Made by a program: the position numbers and the translations under genes
NCBI GenBank assembly: GCA_028095005.1
Contig: CM051459.1
Span: forward strand, 115,789,431 to 115,853,430
Direction of reading: 5' to 3'
Length of the DNA: 64,000 nucleotides
From: Rhynchospora pubera
Lineage: Eukaryota; Streptophyta; Magnoliopsida; Poales; Cyperaceae
Part shown: in pieces, positions 57,516 through 64,000 of the stretch
How positions within the stretch are numbered: the first letter of the stretch is position 1
How the letters are laid out: every line of letters begins with the position of its first letter
The notes under the pieces: model-generated
What the model saw: only the letters and a program-made list of their open reading frames with translations
Told to the model about the DNA's origin: nothing
Databases searched by the model: none

Positions 57516-59330
57516 CTTGAAATGGAAATGTATCATATGATGCTGACATTCTTTTTCCTTTTCCATGCATTTAGTGCTCACTAAGAAATTGTATATATTT
57601 TAGTTATAGCTGAATTAATCAGGTGGCTAATTGTGTCAAAGGCTCAAAGCTAAAGTATATAATCTTTTTAAATATTGTTTCTGATAATAAAATTTTCATG
57701 AAGCAATTCTCTTTTGCACTCAAGTAAATTGTTATCCCTGTACAATTATTTGAAGTTGTTAGAGAAATTTTTAGAAACTGACATATATGGGCATTAGATA
57801 GAAAATTTTTCAGGTACGTAGTTTTGTTTCAAAATTACAATGTACATTTTGAGTGTTGCACTACCAGAATACCAGAATTCAATAGTAATAACTAGGTTTA
57901 TTGTACTTGACAAGGCCTATTTCAGTTGTGCTGAAGTTAAGTTTATGAGTTGTTTTTGCTTCCCATCGCTCCTTTGTTCTAATAATATTGTGTTGTTAGA
58001 TTAAAAAAAATAAAATTAAAACCTGTATCAATTAATGCTGAGTTGAGGCCGAAATGTCAAGTTCTTCAAATAAACCGGCCCTGAAAATTGTTGATGACTT
58101 TATAATTTATAATGTATTGGCTGGTAAAATACTGAGTAAGATCACCAAACGGCACCATTTAAGGAGGGCTGACCCCATCTTATCTTCTAAAAACTAACCC
58201 TCATAATTAGATGAAAAAAAAAAGAAAAAAGAACTGGAAGCAAATAATCCAGAACATTCACATATTAGATTCCCCACGTTATGGAGACATTATTGTGAGC
58301 ATTGCCACAGTTATCGAATTCTAAGAAAAATATGGTAGTTTCTGCAATCAGATTACGATCACCTATAAAAGAAATAAATAATAGAAACAAAACACAAATT
58401 AATTGATTTACTCTTTTAATATTGCCAGCAAGAAAAACACAAACAGGACCAATCTGCATAGCCAGAACATTTGGGCATCTGGATGTACATGACAGTTAGA
58501 TAATTTCCACTCAAATACTAGCTAATCAACAAAACAGCGCAATATTCAACCTCATGATAACAACACAATGCTCATTGCTCTGGTATCTGGATGCACATTA
58601 ATGACTGATACATAATTTCATCTCAAATACAAGTTGCTGAACAACATAATACTGAAAGCCCAGAAATTTCCTTCCACTTTGGCCACAAAGAAAGATTTAT
58701 AATAATAGAATACAAATTTAAAGTAAGCATTTCATATGATACCTTCTGGTACTATAGCTAACAGTTAAGAAAATCAAGAAAGTTCATAGGTGGCTAAGTT
58801 CATTCAATTAGATCATATAAATGAAAATTAAAGTATACCATTAGATCGTCTCCAGGTCAGAATATTTACAATGACCAAACTGCTTTCTCCAGGTAGCTAT
58901 AGCTAACAGTTAAATTCTAATGATCAAATAACACATCACAAATTTACTCAAAAGCAAAAAAAATAAAATAAAAAAAATAACACAACACAAATAGAAACAT
59001 GCTTAACCATCGTAATTAATGATTATAAATTAAACATATCAGATCCATCAGAGCACAGAACCATAATGACCAGAAACTGCAAAGTAATATACATTTATAA
59101 CTATAGTTCCAATTAATAACTATGAACATCTAATTTAACACATATTAAAACATAATTACAGCAGCATCCAAGAGAAAGCTTAAATTCTGATCACAAGCAC
59201 CTCAAGGCACACAAAACATAGTATTGTAGTGCACATGCCTTGATTAACAGAAATCAGCGATGAACACGGGAACCAAAAGATATTAGAAGTTTAGACCTAA
59301 AAAGCATGTTGGAGCATGCTTTCCAAACAA
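57516..59330. other. Intergenic, no gene
   Basis: Contains the 3' untranslated regions of two convergent genes (receptor kinase on plus, KIB protein on minus). No other coding region. AT-rich, with TAGCTATAGCTAACAGTTAA-like segments repeated at about 58755 and 58895. Confidence 0.55.
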
Positions 59331-60449
59331 CTAAACAAAGCTCGGCTGAAACCACATAAACGGGTCAGTTAGCCCAACTAGTGGTGCATTGCGAAGGGCC
59401 CACTGTGGTTCCATCTCTCCATCATCTAGCTTGGCAGAACTGATGACACGATAATATCTGCCCCCAACTAAGCAAGCCCCGACCTTGTACATATAACCCC
59501 AACTAAGCGAGCCCACTTCATCAGAGCAGACAGCCAGGAACCAGAACTCATCACCAGTGAAAATGGTTATGTTGCTTGTGTCGGTGATATGTTTGAGATT
59601 GAACGGCTGCTCTTCGAACTGGTACAGCTCATATCTGTCTCTCTCTCCTTCTTGACTATGAACTTTCATGCCAACCAAGTAAACCCCTGATTTGCCTTCC
59701 AGAAAACCCATTCTGACGGCACCTAATTCCGGCCATTCGTGGAAATCCCACTCCTCTGGCTCGTCTGGATCAATGATCACCATGAAATTGATTTCATGAT
59801 AAAGCAAATAGAACTGACCATTGTAGTACGTGGCATCATCTGGATCAGATTCCAGAGGGCTTTTGATGATTGTCCAGCACGGGTCCCCGACCCTGCAGCA
59901 GATAATCACCTGTCTATGCAAGAACACCATTATGAGCTGGTCAGAGTCAGGATCAGTCAGATCGCAAGAGAAAGTCATCTTGCTTCCTGGATAGGTAGGA
60001 TAAGGACTAAGCCCTTTCGGAGGATCATGGCGAGGAGCATCCTGGTCTTCTCCGAGATACCTGACCTTCTGAGTAAAGGGAGGGAGCTCGATGCGTTCCT
60101 GGGTTATTGGGTTCAGTAGGAAAACCTCTCTACCTTTTGTCGCTATGACCAAAAGCCAGCCGCGGTGGGAGGCGCAGCAAGTCTTGCCGATGATTACAGC
60201 TGGGAGGTGTAGCTTGTGTATCCTGCATTGACCATTCCTAAGGTCGCAGAAGAAGCGGGTCCCGTCATCCTTTGCGTGTGTTTTCGGATTGTAGGGAATC
60301 ATCAGCCATGGGAGGTGGCAAGACTTCGGAAAGGAGGCCAAGCGCCAGGGAGACCAAACGGCAGGAAACCGGATGAAGTCGGTGATGCATTTCACCTTCT
60401 TTGATATCCAATGCAGGGCCAGTTGAGGGAGTGATGGTGCACCTGCCAT
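59331..60449 (-). CDS. KIB/DUF295 beta-propeller protein with degenerate F-box
   Basis: 372 aa, single exon, of the large plant F-box/DUF295 (KIB1-4 beta-propeller) family. Typical members join an N-terminal F-box to a propeller that may bind substrates for SCF ubiquitin ligases. Residues about 7-36 align to an F-box (LHWISKKVKCITDFIRFPAVWSPWR) but the leading LPxEL part is short and altered. The propeller follows with the family blocks LPWLMIP (about 46-52), CCASHRGWLLVI (about 91-102), EVFLLNPITQERIELPPF (about 108-125), WTIIKSP and the FYLLY strand. No frameshift or stop. TATA box at 60509-60516, about 60 bp upstream, supports the start. Skp1 binding may be weakened by the changed F-box; this is inference. 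Confidence 0.87.
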   Translation of the reverse strand: MAGAPSLPQLALHWISKKVKCITDFIRFPAVWSPWRLASFPKSCHLPWLMIPYNPKTHAKDDGTRFFCDLRNGQCRIHKLHLPAVIIGKTCCASHRGWLLVIATKGREVFLLNPITQERIELPPFTQKVRYLGEDQDAPRHDPPKGLSPYPTYPGSKMTFSCDLTDPDSDQLIMVFLHRQVIICCRVGDPCWTIIKSPLESDPDDATYYNGQFYLLYHEINFMVIIDPDEPEEWDFHEWPELGAVRMGFLEGKSGVYLVGMKVHSQEGERDRYELYQFEEQPFNLKHITDTSNITIFTGDEFWFLAVCSDEVGSLSWGYMYKVGACLVGGRYYRVISSAKLDDGEMEPQWALRNAPLVGLTDPFMWFQPSFV

Positions 60450-60508
60450 TTCGAGAGAGAGGAGAAGAGCAGAGAGCTTTCTTTACTTTCTTTGCTTTCT
60501 TTAAAATG

Positions 60509-60516
60509 TATTTATA
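60509..60516 (-). promoter_or_regulatory. TATA box of the KIB gene
   Basis: TATAAATA on the minus strand, 60-67 bp upstream of the ATG. Confidence 0.65.
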
Positions 60517-61579
60517 ATTTAAAAGCACGCAAGAGTCAAGACTCAAGAGAGAGAGATAATATAACTCATAAGGATTCTGTCAAGAGACTGAGAGAGGTTT
60601 ATTTGAATCAGTCAAACAGGAGAACGAAAAGAAGGAAAAAGACGCTGGAAAAAGCAGAGGGCATCCGTTAAGTGAACCAATTCTGTCGCTGAAAAGTGGG
60701 GTCCAAGAGAATGACGGAGTGAATGACAAGCTGGGCCTACAAGACATAACGGAGGAGTCTGTTAAGACACTCAACGGAAAGAGTGATTGGAGATGATTAA
60801 TAAAAAGAACTTGCATCAGTTTTGTCATTCTTATTCCAATTTCTCCATTTATTAATCGTACATCATATCACTTACAAGATCCCTCACTAAATATCAGCAA
60901 TTGATCAGTGTTCTCTCAGTAGAATCTCCTTTAGGATTTCTGTTAATTGTTATTGGATTTTAATCTCAAACTAATAGATGAATGGAAGAAAATAAAATAA
61001 AACACTCTATTCATATTCTTCAAAAATTATTATCTCCCAATTAGCGGATGACAAATAGACCTTATCTTTACATTCTTTGATTTCCTGCTCCTTTTTCTTT
61101 CTTATCTTGATATTCGTGCAATGTTGCAAATTGCAATTAAGCATGTCAAAAGATTTTTAAGACAACCTTAGCAGCCTCAGCAAAGTTTTTATTTTTTTAA
61201 ATAAGAAAAATTTAAGACTTCCACTTGAAAATCCGACGATGACAAAAAAAAAATTAGCTAGTCAATTCTTGTCAGTAGTGAACTTCAGGTGTATGTTATA
61301 CAAGTGTATTGTTCTAGTATATCAAAACATAAGCTTTACTGTAGGCAATTAATAATATGCTTACAAACCCCCCCCCCCCCCACAAATAAAATAAAATAAA
61401 TAAATAAATAAAATTTGCACTTACAGCTGCCGCTCCATTTACAAAGCTGCATTTCCCATCCTTTATTGTACAAATTTGTTGAGCCTCTCAGCAACTAAAC
61501 CATCGAGATCAACATGTGCCATACAACACATGCAGGTGCCAACTATCTTTAAAACATGTGAATGACTAATAATCATTTT
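60517..61579. other. Intergenic, no gene
   Basis: Upstream region of the KIB gene, then AT-rich sequence. Contains a run of 14 C residues at 61368-61381 and short A/T-rich simple repeats. Confidence 0.5.
61368..61381. repeat. Poly-C run, 14 bases
   Basis: Fourteen consecutive C residues, followed by AAATAAAATAAA simple repeats. Confidence 0.9.
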
Positions 61580-61747
61580 GGGGCTGTTTGGATTGGAGAA
61601 GGAATTTGGAGAATTTCATCTTCCTACCATAAATTTATTATAAACAATCCAAACTCTTCACAAAGTTACACACTTCCCAATAAATTTATTCCTAGGAATT
61701 GCAACTTCTCTAAATTCACCAAATTTCTAAGCGATCCAAACGGCCCC
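61580..61747. mobile_element. Tourist-like MITE, copy 7
   Basis: 168 bp, TIRs GGGGCTGTTTGGAT / GATCCAAACGGCCCC, 3-bp duplication TTT, internal AACTCTTCACAAAGTTACAC block; GGGGCCG subfamily with copy 5 but in the opposite orientation. Confidence 0.92.
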
Positions 61748-62489
61748 TTTGTATTGAACAATATCATAAATAAGGGTAACTAAAACAGGTTACCGCAAAA
61801 AAACTCTGTAGTCACGTAAATCAGGAGTAATATTGTCATTGTTTTTCATTTATAGCATACAAACTGTTGGAAACAAAACTTAGTTCTTGTAAATAAGAGT
61901 TGACTATACGGGCATTGCTTCACTCACGCCTTTAATTAGAGATCCACTTCTAGTTTGACTAAAATGTCATTCTCGCTCTATTTTTTCCTCTTATGTTAGA
62001 TCTCAACTAAGAATATTTAATTTTTTTTTGTGATAAACAAATATTAAAGTCATTTATAAGAAAAATGGAAGTGAATCTTTAAAAGAGAGCGTAACTCAAG
62101 CAATTTCCTGACTTTACCAAATTTTTAGACTTTTGATTCGGACTCATCATCCCATTAAACTATATTCAATGTTCCTCTCTTGAGATCCGAAAATTCTTTT
62201 CTTCTACTTCTTATCTCTACTGCTTCTATTTCGTCTAAGATAAAAAAAAAAAAAAACCAAAAAAGGTCTTTCAATGGCCGATTTGATATTTGAGCTGCTC
62301 AACTTCGTCCGAGTTCATCCGAAATTCGACTGATTCATTTGTATTTTTTTTCAATTTCGCTCAATTCGCCCATAAAATCGCATACTGTCATTCGACATTG
62401 AGAACGCAAACAAGTATATTTTGAGATTGCTTTTCATTCAAGCCGTATTTAATATTTTGCTCTTTTTTTTTAAAATTATAAAGATGCAC
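61748..62489. other. Intergenic, no gene
   Basis: AT-rich DNA; nothing recognised. Confidence 0.5.
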
Positions 62490-63815
62490 CCAATTTTTTC
62501 CATTCAGCATTTCATCTTCATTCTATACATCGTATAAGATAAAAATAATTTTCTTTGAACATACTTTTCCGTTCAATCTTTTCTAACGGTCATCAAAAGA
62601 GTAGAAATGAATTTCTGGTCTTTAACATTAAAATGAATTTCTGACCTTTAACATTATAGCAGAAGCAAGGAAAAGCCTCACAAAGCCTGCAAGATTCTAA
62701 AATCAAATCAAGAGGATCTTTTCCATGCTTTAGAGAATGCTCTAGAAATAAGGTACAAAAATTGTCCCAAATTGATGAGCCACCATGTAACATTGCCTAT
62801 TATAGCAGCTGCAATGAACCTTTTATGTAACCTAATCACAAAGATTCATTTGAGTAAAGCATACAAACCAAGTGCAGTACCAAAAATGACTGTCATAATC
62901 CAAACTCTGCTTTGGGTTGTTGGCAATAAAGAATGAAGAAGGGACAAAAATATAAACCCTCATTAAATTATTTTCAACTTATGTTGACAACATATGTAGA
63001 TATGAATAGTACATATATTGATTGTAAATATAATGTAAGCAGCATATGTAGATTATTCATGCATGTATAGTGAGTTGAAGAGAATGGTGAAAGATATAGA
63101 CCCGGTGATTTCTACCAATTTGATGAGGGTTTATATTTTTCATCCTTTTTTTAATTCTTTATTTTCAACAACCCAAAGCAGGGTTTGGATTATGACAGTC
63201 ATTTTTGGTGATGTACTTGGTTTGTATTTTTTACTCAATTGGATATTTGTGATTAGGCTGCATAAACAGGGGCAGATCCAGTGGTGGGGCGGGTGGGGCT
63301 AAAGCCTCACCTACCGTCGTCGAGCCCTGAAGTCCCTCTTTAGCCTCAATGAATTTTTTCAACCATTAGAGCATTCAAAGGTGGAGCTGAAGAACAGAAA
63401 AAGAGAAACCGTTCGATCAAATGATTTATTATAGCACTCAGCCTCACCTAAATATTTTTGCTAGATCCGCCATTGTGCATAAAAGATTGATTGCAGTTGC
63501 TATAGTAGGCAATGTTACATGGTGGCTGATCAATATGGGACAATTTTTATACCTTATTTCTAGAGCATTCCATGAAGCATGGAGAAGATTCTCTTGATTT
63601 ACTTTTAAAATCTTGCAGGCTTTTGCGATGCTCTCCCTTATTTTTACTATGATGTTAAAGGTCGAAAATTCATTTTAATGTTAAAGGTCAAAAATTTATT
63701 TCTACCAATTCGTGACTGTTAGAAAAGATTGAACAAAAAAAATGTTCGAAGAAAATCATTTTTATCTTAGAAGATGTATAGGATGAAAGATGAAATGCAT
63801 AAATGAAAAAAACAA
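62490..63815. repeat. Large inverted duplication with coding-like sequence
   Basis: The left arm (about 62490-62969) and right arm (about 63117-63815, including a 209-bp hAT insertion) are inverted copies around a loop of about 150 bp. Shared blocks include CTTTAACATTAAAATGAATT, CCACCATGTAACATTGCCTA and CAACCCAAAGCAG. Read outward, both arms contain a coding-like stretch (minus strand in the left arm, plus strand in the right) with SRVWIMTVIFG, then GNVTWWLIN and GQFLYLISRAF, interrupted by stops. I do not recognise the protein; it looks like part of a membrane protein. Arms differ by many substitutions, so the duplication is not recent. Transcription through it would give a long hairpin. Confidence 0.7.
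63267..63475. mobile_element. Non-autonomous hAT element, 209 bp, inside the inverted duplication
   Basis: Ends CAGGGGCAGATCCAG and CTAGATCCGCCATTG (complement CAATGGCGGATCTAG), flanked by the perfect 8-bp duplication TGCATAAA (63259-63266, 63476-63483). The left arm of the duplication lacks this insert at the equivalent place (about 62823-62828), so the insertion is younger than the duplication. Confidence 0.9.
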
Positions 63816-64000
63816 GGCAATTACGCACATAAATTTCAAATAATGAGAATTCTGGAAAGAATTGGAGCAATTCACGCTATTGTGCATTCATTTCAAACCA
63901 TTTGATCACAATAATCTATATTTAAGCTCTTTATACAGTGAAGAATAAGTTTATAATCTTAAAAATTCAAAAGAATTGGATTATAAATGGCAATTACGCA

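Overview
This 64-kb window is plant (angiosperm) nuclear DNA. The evidence is GT-AG spliced genes, plant-only families (GOLDEN2-like factor, DUF679/DMP membrane proteins, HAESA-type LRR receptor kinase, KIB/DUF295 F-box-like protein) and a dense load of plant transposons. The GC-rich 5' end of the Hsp40 gene (leader and first exon) in AT-rich surroundings hints at a monocot, but that is a weak inference. No tRNA, rRNA, CRISPR or organellar gene was recognised.

Layout. 1-0.94 kb: first exon of a GLK transcription factor on the minus strand, cut off by the left edge. 1-10.2 kb: AT-rich repeats, including a 417-bp palindromic element, a 1.4-kb foldback element, MITEs and an array of degenerate repeats. 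10.7-14.8 kb: a three-exon cytosolic type-II Hsp40 (DnaJ class B) gene with a perfect heat-shock element upstream. 17.1, 33.0 and 35.0 kb: three small related single-exon genes of unknown function. Two are clear full-length paralogues and the third shares only a C-terminal VDxRAxxYI motif. The gap between the first and second of them is filled with transposons: two hAT MITEs, a Mutator-like element, nested TA-flanked elements, and a complete Ty1/copia retrotransposon with an intact 1406-residue ORF and LTRs differing at 2 of 266 positions.

37.2-38.8 and 41.6-42.6 kb: two blocks of composite minisatellite flanking the first of three tandem DMP genes (39.6-41.3, 43.2-44.5 and 46.9-47.8 kb, all minus strand). 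Two DMP genes share an intron position; the first uses a different one. 48-54 kb: intergenic DNA with MITEs. 54.2-57.5 kb: a two-exon LRR receptor-like kinase of subfamily XI (HAESA/HSL type, 1010 aa). 59.3-60.4 kb: a minus-strand single-exon KIB/DUF295 protein with a degenerate F-box. 61.5-64 kb: a MITE and a large inverted duplication carrying coding-like sequence, one arm interrupted by a hAT MITE.

The genes form no single pathway; this is ordinary plant gene space with two local tandem families. The repeats fall into recurrent families: seven Tourist-like MITEs, three Mutator-like MITEs with about 11-bp target duplications, and four small hAT elements with 8-bp duplications (one imperfect). 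All exon boundaries and products were inferred by eye from the sequence; no search was run.
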